Shown here: piece after piece, positions 16,521 to 24,701 of the stretch
How positions within the stretch are numbered: the stretch's first letter is position 1
How the letters are laid out: each line of letters opens with the position of its first letter
Origin: Bacillus sp. ISL-34
GTDB lineage: Bacteria; Bacillota; Bacilli; Bacillales; DSM-1321
Reading direction: 5' to 3'
Length of the DNA stretch: 64,000 nt
NCBI RefSeq assembly: GCF_018613325.1
Contig: NZ_JAGGQJ010000004.1
Location: 248,001 to 312,000 of the forward strand
Notes under the pieces: generated by a model
The model's database searches: none
What the model saw: the letters and a program-made list of their open reading frames with translations, nothing else
What the model was told of the DNA's origin: nothing
Program-made: the position numbers and the translations under genes

Positions 16521-17642
16521 ATGCAAAGTTGGTATCATATCTTTCCGAAAAACACAGGGCTGAGCCCTTATGTCTGGATCATTTTTTGTATCCTTCCTTT
16601 TTACTTCATCTTCAAATCTTCTTCGATGTTGGAGATTGTCTTTGGAATCGTCATGATCATTTTGTTTTTCATATCATATGGTCTCTCATTCGTTTCGAAG
16701 GGATGGCCCGTATACGTATGGACGGCGATACAAATAATCATATCCATATCGATGACCATATTTTTCAGCTACATTTACTTTTCACTTTTTTTAGCATTCT
16801 TTATTGGGAATGTTCAAAATAAGGTTGGCTTTTTCGTATTATATTCGATCCAGCTATTAGCTACCATCGTGTCTGTCAATATTGGCTTCATCATGAAAGA
16901 CCCTACCTTCTTTTCGCAATTTCCGTTTATGCTCATTTGTGTGGTAGGCGTGATCCTTCTCCCTTTCAATACGTATAATCGGAATAAACGGGGTAGGCTG
17001 GAAGAACAATTGGAGGACGCTCATAAAAGAATATCAGAGCTTGGCAAAATGGAAGAACGTCAGCGGATTGCCCGTGACTTACATGATACACTTGGACAAA
17101 AGCTGTCTTTGATTGGCTTGAAAAGTGATCTTGCAGGGAAATTGATCGATTTGAAACCGGAGACGGCCAAGAAGGAAATCAAGGATATCCGTCAAACGGC
17201 GAGGACGGCACTCAAGGAAGTACGTGAAATGGTGTCGGAAATGCGTGGGGCCAAGCTAAGCGATGAAATCATCCGGGTCAAGCAAATATTGAAAGCGGCA
17301 GAGATAGATTTTAATTTGGATGGCACCACGGAATTGCAAGATACCCCATTGCTTGTTGAAACGGTTTTGAGCATGTGCTTGAAGGAAGCCGTGACCAATA
17401 TCGTCAAACATAGCGGTGCCGACTGCTGTAATATCGTCATCGAAGAATTACAAACAGGAGTGACGATCATAGTACAGGATAATGGAGTGGGGCTTTCACA
17501 TAGATCAGAGTATATTAAAGGCAATGGGCTTCAAGGAATGAAAGAAAGGCTCGAATTCGTTAATGGCAGCCTGGATATTAAATCAAAAGATGGAACGACA
17601 CTTTATATAAGGGTTCCGAATGCGATAAAAAATAATGGATAG
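16521..17642 (+). CDS. desK: Membrane-thickness sensor histidine kinase DesK
   Basis: A 373-residue kinase-phosphatase sensing membrane fluidity. Four to five membrane segments occupy residues 15-150, followed by a coiled-coil linker (RLEEQLEDAHKRISELGKMEER) and a HisKA_3 domain. The phosphorylated His is His188 in RIARDLHDTLGQ, the same number as in B. subtilis DesK. ATPase motifs EAVTNIVKHS and DNGVGL follow. ATG 16521 follows AGGCGG. desR begins 12 bp after the stop. Confidence 0.95.
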   Translation: MQSWYHIFPKNTGLSPYVWIIFCILPFYFIFKSSSMLEIVFGIVMIILFFISYGLSFVSKGWPVYVWTAIQIIISISMTIFFSYIYFSLFLAFFIGNVQNKVGFFVLYSIQLLATIVSVNIGFIMKDPTFFSQFPFMLICVVGVILLPFNTYNRNKRGRLEEQLEDAHKRISELGKMEERQRIARDLHDTLGQKLSLIGLKSDLAGKLIDLKPETAKKEIKDIRQTARTALKEVREMVSEMRGAKLSDEIIRVKQILKAAEIDFNLDGTTELQDTPLLVETVLSMCLKEAVTNIVKHSGADCCNIVIEELQTGVTIIVQDNGVGLSHRSEYIKGNGLQGMKERLEFVNGSLDIKSKDGTTLYIRVPNAIKNNG

Positions 17643-17654
17643 GTGGGATTAACC

Positions 17655-18263
17655 TTGATTCGAATCGTAATTGCCGAAGATCAGCGGATGCTGCTTGGCG
17701 CGCTAGGTTCCATCCTTGATTTGGAAAGTGATATGGAAGTTGTAGGAAAAGCGAGCAATGGGGAAGAAGCAATGAATCTGGTCAATCAATTAAAGCCGGA
17801 TATCTGCATAACCGATATTGAAATGCCAGTTAAAACCGGGCTCGATGTAGCGGAGGAAATCAAGGATCAGGGCCACCAATGCAAAGTCATCATTTTAACC
17901 ACCTTTGCACGTCCTGGGTATTTTGAAAGAGCGAGAAAGGCCGAGGTAGGTGGATATCTTCTGAAGGATAGCCCAAGTGAGGAACTGGCGAACTCGATCC
18001 GTGTCATCATGGATGGGCGGCGCATTTATGCTCCTGAGCTGGTGGATATGGCTTTCGAAGAAGAAAACCCTTTGACTGAACGCGAGTGCCAAGTGCTCAA
18101 ATTGATTGCAGATGGTAAGACCACAAAGGAAATCGCAAGCCAGCTTTATCTGACCAACGGAACGGTTCGTAATTACATTTCGGTCATCCTTGATAAATTG
18201 GATGTAAGCAACCGTGTTGAAGCGATTGTAAGATTCAAGGAAAAAGGCTGGTCAAAGGATTGA
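17655..18263 (+). CDS. desR: Response regulator DesR
   Basis: A 202-residue NarL/FixJ-type regulator activating des. Receiver domain with Asp54 (CITDIEMP), the same position as in B. subtilis, and a C-terminal LuxR helix-turn-helix (LTERECQVLKLIADGKTTKEIA onwards, residues 138-195 region). I start at TTG 17655: AGGTGGG lies 7 nt upstream and the protein then begins MIRIVIAEDQ like its homologue. An in-frame GTG at 17643 overlaps that binding site. Confidence 0.94.
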   Translation: MIRIVIAEDQRMLLGALGSILDLESDMEVVGKASNGEEAMNLVNQLKPDICITDIEMPVKTGLDVAEEIKDQGHQCKVIILTTFARPGYFERARKAEVGGYLLKDSPSEELANSIRVIMDGRRIYAPELVDMAFEEENPLTERECQVLKLIADGKTTKEIASQLYLTNGTVRNYISVILDKLDVSNRVEAIVRFKEKGWSKD

Positions 18264-18368
18264 TCAAAGCGTAAATCCATGGCGGCTTCGCAAATCAAAA
18301 AAGCATAGTGTCAGGATTGGAATATGGTATATTAATTTTTATTACATAGTAGGAAGGGGATGACCATT

Positions 18369-18887
18369 ATGCAAAAGGCCACATTTGCTGGAGGCTGTTT
18401 CTGGTGCATGGTGACACCATTTGAAGAACAACCGGGGATTGGGGGGATCGTATCAGGTTATACGGGAGGACATGTTGAAAACCCGACTTACGAGGAAGTG
18501 AAGACAGGAACTACGGGACATTATGAAGTCGTGGAAATCACTTTCGATCCTCAGTTATTTCCTTATGAAAGATTGCTGGAGCTATATTGGCAGCAAATCG
18601 ATCCAACCGACGATGGCGGTCAATTCCATGACAGAGGAAGCCAATATCGGACGGCCATCTTCTATCATGATGAAGCTCAAGAGAAACTGGCTCATGAAGC
18701 GAAAGAAAAGGTAGCGGCCAGCGGGAAGTTCCAGAAACCCATCGTAACGGAAATCCTTCCGGCCCAAACCTTTTATCCTGCCGAAGAATACCATCAAGGC
18801 TATCATAAAAAAAACAAAGATGATTATAAAGCGGACCGTGCGAAATCGGGACGCGATGAATTCATTGACCAGCATTGGAACGGTTAA
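18369..18887 (+). CDS. msrA: Peptide methionine sulfoxide reductase MsrA
   Basis: A 172-residue cytoplasmic repair enzyme that reduces methionine-S-sulfoxide. The catalytic Cys10 is in GGCFWC, and the family's GYTGGH and EEYHQGYHKKN segments are present. The only other cysteine is Cys13, so there is no separate C-terminal recycling cysteine. ATG 18369 has AAGGGG at a 9-nt distance; the in-frame ATG at 18360 touches it. No msrB follows; the gene is monocistronic. Confidence 0.96.
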   Translation: MQKATFAGGCFWCMVTPFEEQPGIGGIVSGYTGGHVENPTYEEVKTGTTGHYEVVEITFDPQLFPYERLLELYWQQIDPTDDGGQFHDRGSQYRTAIFYHDEAQEKLAHEAKEKVAASGKFQKPIVTEILPAQTFYPAEEYHQGYHKKNKDDYKADRAKSGRDEFIDQHWNG

Positions 18888-18893
18888 TGAAAT

Positions 18894-18925
18894 GGATCGG
18901 ATGTGATTCACATCCGGTTCTTTTT
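18894..18925 (+). terminator. Intrinsic terminator of msrA
   Basis: GGATCGGATGTG pairs with CACATCCGGTTC across ATT, followed by TTTTTATT. Confidence 0.9.
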
Positions 18926-19046
18926 ATTGTCTTTTAAAGGCACAAAAAATAATGTCATTATTTCATGGGATTTTTAAGCGGAGTGTTCAATTTCTCATGA
19001 TATTTTCATATTTCTTCAGTAAACTAAGGGGTAGGTGGTGATGATC

Positions 19047-19742
19047 ATGAATAAAAGAATTTTAATAATAGAAGATGAAGAAAAAATTGCGAGGGTTCTC
19101 CAGCTGGAACTTAATCATGAGGGTTATCAAACTGAATCGGCTTTTACCGGAAAGACAGGTCTGGAAAGGGCAGAAGCCGAAGAGTGGGATTTAATCTTAT
19201 TGGATGTAATGCTGCCCGAGCTGAATGGCATAGAAGTACTTAGGCGTTACCGGAAAAAGAATGAATCGACACCAGTCATCCTCCTGACCGCAAGGGATGC
19301 TGTACCAGACAAAGTGAATGGCCTGGACCATGGTGCAAATGATTATGTAACGAAACCGTTTGAAATTGAAGAGCTGCTGGCACGGATCCGTGCTTGTTTT
19401 CGTACTAATGTACGGGAGAGCCAATCAGAAGGGGAAGTGGATGAACTAAAGATTCATGATCTGAAGTTGAACCTTGGAACAAGGGACATTCACAGGCAAG
19501 GCAAAAGGATTGAGCTGACTTCCCGCGAGTTCGATTTGCTGGTTTATCTTTTGCAAAATAAAAATCAAGTACTTTCGAGGGAGCAGATCCTGACCCATGT
19601 ATGGGGATATGACTTTGCAGGCGATACGAATGTGGTTGATGTGTATATTCGTTATTTACGCAAAAAAATAGATTATCCGTTTGAGTTGCAGCTTATCCAT
19701 ACTTACCGCGGTGTAGGTTACAGCTTGAAGGAGCCAGTATGA
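19047..19742 (+). CDS. OmpR-family response regulator (YkoG-like)
   Basis: A 231-residue regulator. Receiver domain with EDEE at the start, phosphoacceptor Asp53 (LILLDVMLPELNG) and KPFEIEELLARI, followed by an OmpR/PhoB winged helix (ELTSREFDLLVYLLQNKNQV ... GDTNVVDVYIRYLRKKI). ATG 19047 has AGGTGG 8 nt away; ATG 19041 and GTG 19035 are alternatives. It overlaps the kinase gene by 4 bp. With the downstream PepSY gene the set resembles B. subtilis ykoGH and ykoI/ykoJ. Confidence 0.92.
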   Translation: MNKRILIIEDEEKIARVLQLELNHEGYQTESAFTGKTGLERAEAEEWDLILLDVMLPELNGIEVLRRYRKKNESTPVILLTARDAVPDKVNGLDHGANDYVTKPFEIEELLARIRACFRTNVRESQSEGEVDELKIHDLKLNLGTRDIHRQGKRIELTSREFDLLVYLLQNKNQVLSREQILTHVWGYDFAGDTNVVDVYIRYLRKKIDYPFELQLIHTYRGVGYSLKEPV

Positions 19743-21094
19743 AGATTCGGACGAAAATCCAATCGTATTCCAGTCTTTTTTTAAGCGTCATGCTTATATT
19801 GTTGAGTATCATCGTTTTAATCGCCTTTCTTTGGATATCTGTAGAGAGGGAACGGGATCTGCTTGAAGACCAAGCTTCATTAATCGAAGAAAATATCCTT
19901 ACGAAAGATTTGATTTCCGGTGACTCCGATTTAATGGAGCCGTATATCCCGGACGATGGAATGGTGCGGATATTTGACACAGATGGAAGATTGGTAAAAT
20001 CATTTACGGATGAAGAGGACCTTGAGGGGATGGCGGTTAAAGCCATTAATGAGAAAGGATATGATTTTACCAAAGCTGACGGGGAATATGTATTGACCTA
20101 CCGTTACCCTTATCCCGATGAAGGAAAAAAGCTAGGGATGATCGAGGTCACACAGCCGCAGGATACCCTCCTTGATAATTTATCGACGCTTGCCCTCGTT
20201 TTAGGCGGTGCATCCCTTTTTGTCATTCTTTTATCCATTCTTGCCGGTAAATGGCTGGCCAATCTGATCCTTAAACCGATATCGATCATGAGCGGAACGA
20301 TGAAGGATATTGAGAAAAGCGGAGAATTCAAACGGATACCGCTTACGGATCAATCAAAGGACGAGCTGCAGGTGATGGGAGTGGCATTCAACAGGATGAT
20401 GGAAAGGCTGGAGCGGAATTATAACCAACAGCAGCAATTCCTTTCAGATGCTTCACATGAATTGAAAACACCGATTACGGTCATAGAAAGCTACTCCTCT
20501 CTATTGAAACGCTGGGGAATGAAGGATGAGGCGATCCAGGAAGAGGCAGTGGAGGCAATCCATCATGAAGCCGTCCGGATGAAAAAGCTGACGGAACATC
20601 TACTGCAGTCAGCTTCCCAAACGGAACCATCGGCAGATGTGGAAGGGAAAATAGAACTTATTTCGTTTTGTGAAGGGATTGCCCAAACATTCAGAAGGAC
20701 GGGGAATCGAGAAATAAAGATAGAATCAGAGTTTAAGGAAATATATGCAATGACCATTTCCAGTAAGCTTGAACAGGTTATTGTCATCCTATTGGATAAT
20801 GCAATGAAATATAGTGAATCAAGTATAAAGATCATGATAAAACGGCAGGATAATGAAATTCTCATTGGTGTGAAAGATCAAGGCGCAGGGATTCCACCAG
20901 AACATCTCCCACATGTATTTGAACGTTTTTATCGCGTGGATTCATCGAGGGCAAGGAAAACGGGAGGCAATGGACTCGGGCTTTCCATCGCCCGGAAGCT
21001 TGTAGAGTCATTCGACGGTAAATTGGAGATTCAAAGCGAAGTGGGAGAGGGAACGTTGGTGACGATCACTCTTTCTCATCAAATTCTAATCTAA
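19739..21094 (+). CDS. Sensor histidine kinase (YkoH-like)
   Basis: A 451-residue membrane kinase: helix 1 (about residues 12-34), an extracytoplasmic domain (35-145), helix 2 (148-170), HAMP linker (175-228), HisKA with His240 in SDASHELKTPITV, and an ATPase domain (NAMKYS, DQGAGIPPEH, GGNGLGLSIARK). ATG 19739 overlaps the regulator stop (ATGA). Signal unknown. In this family the gene downstream often encodes a PepSY protein, as here. Confidence 0.92.
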   Translation: MKIRTKIQSYSSLFLSVMLILLSIIVLIAFLWISVERERDLLEDQASLIEENILTKDLISGDSDLMEPYIPDDGMVRIFDTDGRLVKSFTDEEDLEGMAVKAINEKGYDFTKADGEYVLTYRYPYPDEGKKLGMIEVTQPQDTLLDNLSTLALVLGGASLFVILLSILAGKWLANLILKPISIMSGTMKDIEKSGEFKRIPLTDQSKDELQVMGVAFNRMMERLERNYNQQQQFLSDASHELKTPITVIESYSSLLKRWGMKDEAIQEEAVEAIHHEAVRMKKLTEHLLQSASQTEPSADVEGKIELISFCEGIAQTFRRTGNREIKIESEFKEIYAMTISSKLEQVIVILLDNAMKYSESSIKIMIKRQDNEILIGVKDQGAGIPPEHLPHVFERFYRVDSSRARKTGGNGLGLSIARKLVESFDGKLEIQSEVGEGTLVTITLSHQILI

Positions 21095-21159
21095 CGTTCA
21101 TGTTCGTTTCATGAAGGATGCTTATTATTAAGGTAACAACTTAAAGGAGGAATTCATTC

Positions 21160-21708
21160 ATGAAAAAACAGTGGAGTACGATCAAAGAAGGTATCATTCA
21201 AAAGAAAAAGGTAATAATGACGGTGTCCATAGCCTCTGTATTGCTTTTCGGCGGTGCAGCTGGAACGGCGGTATATGCAGTCAATAAGGGGAACCTATCC
21301 GAGGATGAGGCTGTCAAAATGATTTCAGAAAAACTAGGCGGGGAAGTTACTCAATTTGAAAAGGATTGGGACCAGCCGATGACCTATGAGATGACCGTTA
21401 AAACGAAAGAAGGCTATCAAGACGTTGACGTTGATGCTGAAAAAGGAGAGATTCTTTCTCAGGAGATGGAAGACGGTGACGATGAGGATATGAGCACACA
21501 ACAAGCCGTGGAAACTGCAAAAGTCAGCAGTGATCAAGCTGAAAAGATTGCCTTGAAAGCAGTGGATGGTCAAGTAACGGATATGGAGCTGGATTCGGAG
21601 AATGGCACACTTGTGTACGAGCTGGAAATAAAACAAGGACAAAAGGAATATGATGTAGTGGTGGATGCCAACACGGGAAAAATATTGAAAAACCAGTTGG
21701 ATGATTAA
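21160..21708 (+). CDS. Membrane-anchored protein with two PepSY domains
   Basis: A 182-residue protein. After a basic N-terminus one membrane helix (about residues 20-42) leads to two copies of the PepSY fold: residues 45-105 (LSEDEAVKMISEKLGG ... GYQDVDVDAEKGEILS) and 115-182 (VSSDQAEKIALKAVDG ... YDVVVDANTGKIL). PepSY modules are thought to inhibit or modulate secreted peptidases. ATG 21160 follows AAAGGAGG. Located 65 bp after the kinase gene, it may be a target or modulator of that system. Confidence 0.85.
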   Translation: MKKQWSTIKEGIIQKKKVIMTVSIASVLLFGGAAGTAVYAVNKGNLSEDEAVKMISEKLGGEVTQFEKDWDQPMTYEMTVKTKEGYQDVDVDAEKGEILSQEMEDGDDEDMSTQQAVETAKVSSDQAEKIALKAVDGQVTDMELDSENGTLVYELEIKQGQKEYDVVVDANTGKILKNQLDD

Positions 21709-21759
21709 TCAATATCTCATGTCGATAGTAATATGTGATAATTGAACTGAAATATATGA

Positions 21760-21788
21760 AAGGATTTGCCAAGTGGCAGATCCTTTTT
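21760..21788 (+). terminator. Intrinsic terminator after the PepSY gene
   Basis: AAGGATTTGCC pairs with GGCAGATCCTT across AAGT and ends in TTTTTTT. Confidence 0.85.
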
Positions 21789-21960
21789 TTAATAGCCATT
21801 ATGAATCTAAAGCGAAATTAGGGGAAATGTAGAGGCGGATGGGTGGAAGAAACCACCATGTAGCTGACCATACTCTGAAATTAACTGCGGTTATAAAGGA
21901 ATTAAAATGAAGAAACGCGAATAGAGGCAATAAGGAATTTTTTTCAATGGAGGATTGATT

Positions 21961-22443
21961 ATGGGAAGTTTGGAAGAGGCACTGTCATTAAGGGGAAAGA
22001 AAGAATTCGAAAAATCCAATCGATTATTGATGGAGCTGGCAAAGCAAAACCCCGGCGATGCAGTCATACAGTATCATTGTGCCTGGAGTTTGGATATTCT
22101 CGGATTTGAGGTAAAGGCGGTGCCTTATTATGAAGCGGCACTCAAATTGGGTTTGCCAAAGGAGGATGAAAAAGGGGCCTTCCTAGGGTTGGGGAGCACA
22201 TATCGAACCATAGGGGAATATGAAAAATCAAGACAGACATTGGAAACTGGGCTGGCGCAGTTTCCTGAGGATAAGGCTTTATTGGTATTCAGGGCCATGG
22301 CATTTTATAATTTGGGCCAACATGATCTTGCAATGGAGTCTCTATTGAAGATAATTGCCGAAACTTCTAAGGATCAAGAAATACAATCTTATGCCAAGGC
22401 CATAGAATTTTATAGTGATAAACTGGATAAAGTTTTCACATAA
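21961..22443 (+). CDS. Tetratricopeptide repeat protein
   Basis: A 160-residue helical protein with about three TPR-like units (for example AVIQYHCAWSLDILGFEVKA, GLGSTYRTIGEYEKSRQTL and VFRAMAFYNLGQHDLAMESL), indicating a protein-binding scaffold. No signal peptide or membrane segment. ATG 21961 lies 7 nt from GGAGG; an in-frame TTG at 21955 is too close to it. The partner is unknown. Confidence 0.85.
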   Translation: MGSLEEALSLRGKKEFEKSNRLLMELAKQNPGDAVIQYHCAWSLDILGFEVKAVPYYEAALKLGLPKEDEKGAFLGLGSTYRTIGEYEKSRQTLETGLAQFPEDKALLVFRAMAFYNLGQHDLAMESLLKIIAETSKDQEIQSYAKAIEFYSDKLDKVFT

Positions 22444-22460
22444 TAGTGATCATCCCCAAA

Positions 22461-22636
22461 CTATCCACAAAGCCTGTATAAAACAAGTCATTCCTACATA
22501 TCCGAAATGAATTAATCAACAAAAATGACAGAAAATTTCTTGTGTTTAGCACTTTTACGGTTAAATGAATGTGGATAACCTCGGATTGTGGATAACTTTC
22601 CGGTGTTATTCACTACTTTTCCACAGGTAATCCACA
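22461..22636. promoter_or_regulatory. Cluster of DnaA boxes
   Basis: Two perfect DnaA boxes (TGTGGATAA, reverse of TTATCCACA) stand at 22570-22578 and 22587-22595. Four single-mismatch sites accompany them: CTATCCACA 22461-22469, TTATTCACT 22606-22614, TTTTCCACA 22617-22625 and TAATCCACA 22628-22636. Six sites in 176 bp of non-coding DNA is far above chance. The flanking genes are convergent, so promoter control is unlikely. No dnaA, dnaN or AT-rich unwinding region is nearby, so it is not oriC. A titration-type cluster as known in B. subtilis is the best reading. Confidence 0.75.
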
Positions 22637-22669
22637 TATTCACCTTTTAATGATAATAAACACTGTTGT

Positions 22670-24565
22670 TTAAGTCTTCAGGAATTTTTTATTATAATGA
22701 CTTAAGGCTAAAAGGGGGTAAATATAGCGATAGCTATGATAATGGATATACAAAAAATCTGCCATTCCCTGGCCTGCAGGATAATCATTGGTCCAGCTAT
22801 CTTGTTGACCTGCACGGATGAGATAGGCAATGCCTTTTTCGATTTCGGCTGTCGGCTTTTCGGATGCAGATATCAACGCATCCACAGCCCAAGCTGTATG
22901 TGTCAGGGTACTTGCTCCGAGGGGGATATATCGTTGCTTGATATCACTGTAACAAGATTCACCCCAGCCACCATCTTCATTTTGAATTTTCTTCAACCAA
23001 GTTAAGGCTTTTTGGATGGATGGATGTCCAGTGGCTTGCCCCGCTGCCTTCATGCCGGTCAGTGCAGACCATGTGCCATATAGATAGCAGATGCCCCAGC
23101 GCCCATACCAGGAACCATCATGCTTCTGGTCCTCCAATAGCCAATCCACAGCTCTTTTACTGACTTCTTCCGGCTTCTTCATTTTTGTATAGTTCCCCAG
23201 GAATTCAAGCGTTCTTCCTGTCAGATCAGCGGTAGAAGGGTCAGTCAGGAGATATTTCGAACTCTCTATAGGAAGAAGGTGCAGCCATTTATGGTCGTTA
23301 TTCCGTTCGAAGGCTGGAAATCCACCATCATCATTTTGCATAGATATCGTGAAAGAGACACCTCGCTGCCAACTGTCCCGATTATCCGGTTTTGCCTGCA
23401 GTTGCTTTGCCAGGGCCCGCAGTGAGGCAGTCGTATCATCGACATCAGGATTCATGGTATTGAAATCAGAGAACCCCCAGCCTCCTGGAATAGCGTTAGG
23501 ATTATGAATCAGCCAATCTCCATACATATAATGCTGGCGTGACAGTAAGTACTGGTTGGCGTCCTTAACCGTTGGGTCATTGGAAGGTATGCCCGCTTCT
23601 TGAAGGGCGTAGCTTATTAAGGAGGTATTCCAAACATGGGGCGTCGTGAACTGGATATGTGTGTGTCCCTCAATGGAGCAGGCCATTCCCTTCAGACCGG
23701 CAACGGCCTTTAGAATCACTGGATCTCTTTTCGAATATCCAATTGAAAGGAGGGCAAAGATCATGAAAAAGGTAGAACCGAAATAATTGTACAGTGTCCC
23801 GTCTGGTTCCAGCCTGTCGAGCATGAACCTTTTCGTTGAATCCAAGGCTAAGGAATGCAAATAATCCGGATAACCAATCAAAGCTTTGACGCCTGTTTGA
23901 AGTTTGGAGAAAAAGGAACGATATTCCTCGGTGCGATACTCTTCCCACATATGCTCTTCGGATCGGTCCTCCCTTGTTTGAAATAAATTTTTTAGACTTG
24001 GCGTGTCCGGGGTCTTGATCTGAAACCTTTTATGACCAAGCAATAGCAATGGAATCATGTTGACCCGCCCATATACGGAAAGGTCATAAATGCTGACGAA
24101 AAAGGTCGGGGGCAGTAAGACTACTTCGAGAGGAATGGGGAATAGGCGCGGCCACTGATATTGTCCGGTGACAGTAAGCATCATTTTCGTTAACATTTTG
24201 GCCTGTTTGATGCCGCCCTTGGAAAGGATGAATTTTTTGGCTTTCCTCATATGGGGATCGTTCTTATTGCGGAGTCCGCTAAAAAGAAGGCCATAGTAAG
24301 CCTCAATCGTTACCGTAACATTGCCATCCTTCTCGTCTTGGAAAAGTTTCCATGAACCGTTATCCGTTTGCTTGCTTTCGATTCTTTTTACTAAAGCCTC
24401 TATAAGAGGAGCATCTTCCATATCTAAAATTTTTAATAATATGATCATATAGGCATCTGCCGTTATCCCGGTGTCAAAGGGATAATTCCACGAACCATCA
24501 GCGGATTGGTCTTGTTTCAAGCGATGAACAAGGCGATTGATTTCCAATTGTACATGTTGGTTCAA
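22670..24565 (-). CDS. sqhC: Squalene-hopene/tetraprenyl-beta-curcumene cyclase family protein
   Basis: A 631-residue class II terpene cyclase. The protonating motif DVDD lies at residues 374-377 (MNPDVDDTTASL), and several QW repeats are visible, for example DQSADGSW near the N-terminus, QNDDGGF, DQKHDGSWYGRWG and QNEDGGWGES. Its B. subtilis counterpart makes sesquarterpenes in spores from C35 isoprenoids rather than hopene, and the same may hold here. The start is TTG 24565 with AGGAGG about 8 nt upstream; an in-frame ATG at 24631 has no binding site. Confidence 0.92.
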   Translation of the reverse strand: MNQHVQLEINRLVHRLKQDQSADGSWNYPFDTGITADAYMIILLKILDMEDAPLIEALVKRIESKQTDNGSWKLFQDEKDGNVTVTIEAYYGLLFSGLRNKNDPHMRKAKKFILSKGGIKQAKMLTKMMLTVTGQYQWPRLFPIPLEVVLLPPTFFVSIYDLSVYGRVNMIPLLLLGHKRFQIKTPDTPSLKNLFQTREDRSEEHMWEEYRTEEYRSFFSKLQTGVKALIGYPDYLHSLALDSTKRFMLDRLEPDGTLYNYFGSTFFMIFALLSIGYSKRDPVILKAVAGLKGMACSIEGHTHIQFTTPHVWNTSLISYALQEAGIPSNDPTVKDANQYLLSRQHYMYGDWLIHNPNAIPGGWGFSDFNTMNPDVDDTTASLRALAKQLQAKPDNRDSWQRGVSFTISMQNDDGGFPAFERNNDHKWLHLLPIESSKYLLTDPSTADLTGRTLEFLGNYTKMKKPEEVSKRAVDWLLEDQKHDGSWYGRWGICYLYGTWSALTGMKAAGQATGHPSIQKALTWLKKIQNEDGGWGESCYSDIKQRYIPLGASTLTHTAWAVDALISASEKPTAEIEKGIAYLIRAGQQDSWTNDYPAGQGMADFLYIHYHSYRYIYPLLALSHYNKKFLKT

Positions 24566-24649
24566 TGACTTTCCTCCTCTTAAAACACATTTCCGTTTAT
24601 ATGTATATTCAAAACTTGTCGTTGCATTCAAGAAAGGAGGGAGGAAACT

Positions 24650-24683
24650 AAAAACGCTTTGGCAGCGAAAGCTGCCAAAGCGT
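24650..24683 (-). terminator. Intrinsic terminator after the M14 peptidase gene
   Basis: A perfect 13-bp stem (ACGCTTTGGCAGC with its complement) with a four-base loop, followed on the minus strand by TTTTT. It isolates the peptidase gene from sqhC. Confidence 0.85.
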
Positions 24684-24701
24684 CATTTTAGATACTATGC
24701 A

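Noticed and set aside
22461-22636. Chromosomal origin of replication
   Set aside because: No dnaA, dnaN or AT-rich unwinding region; flanking genes are metabolic. Better explained as a DnaA-box cluster.
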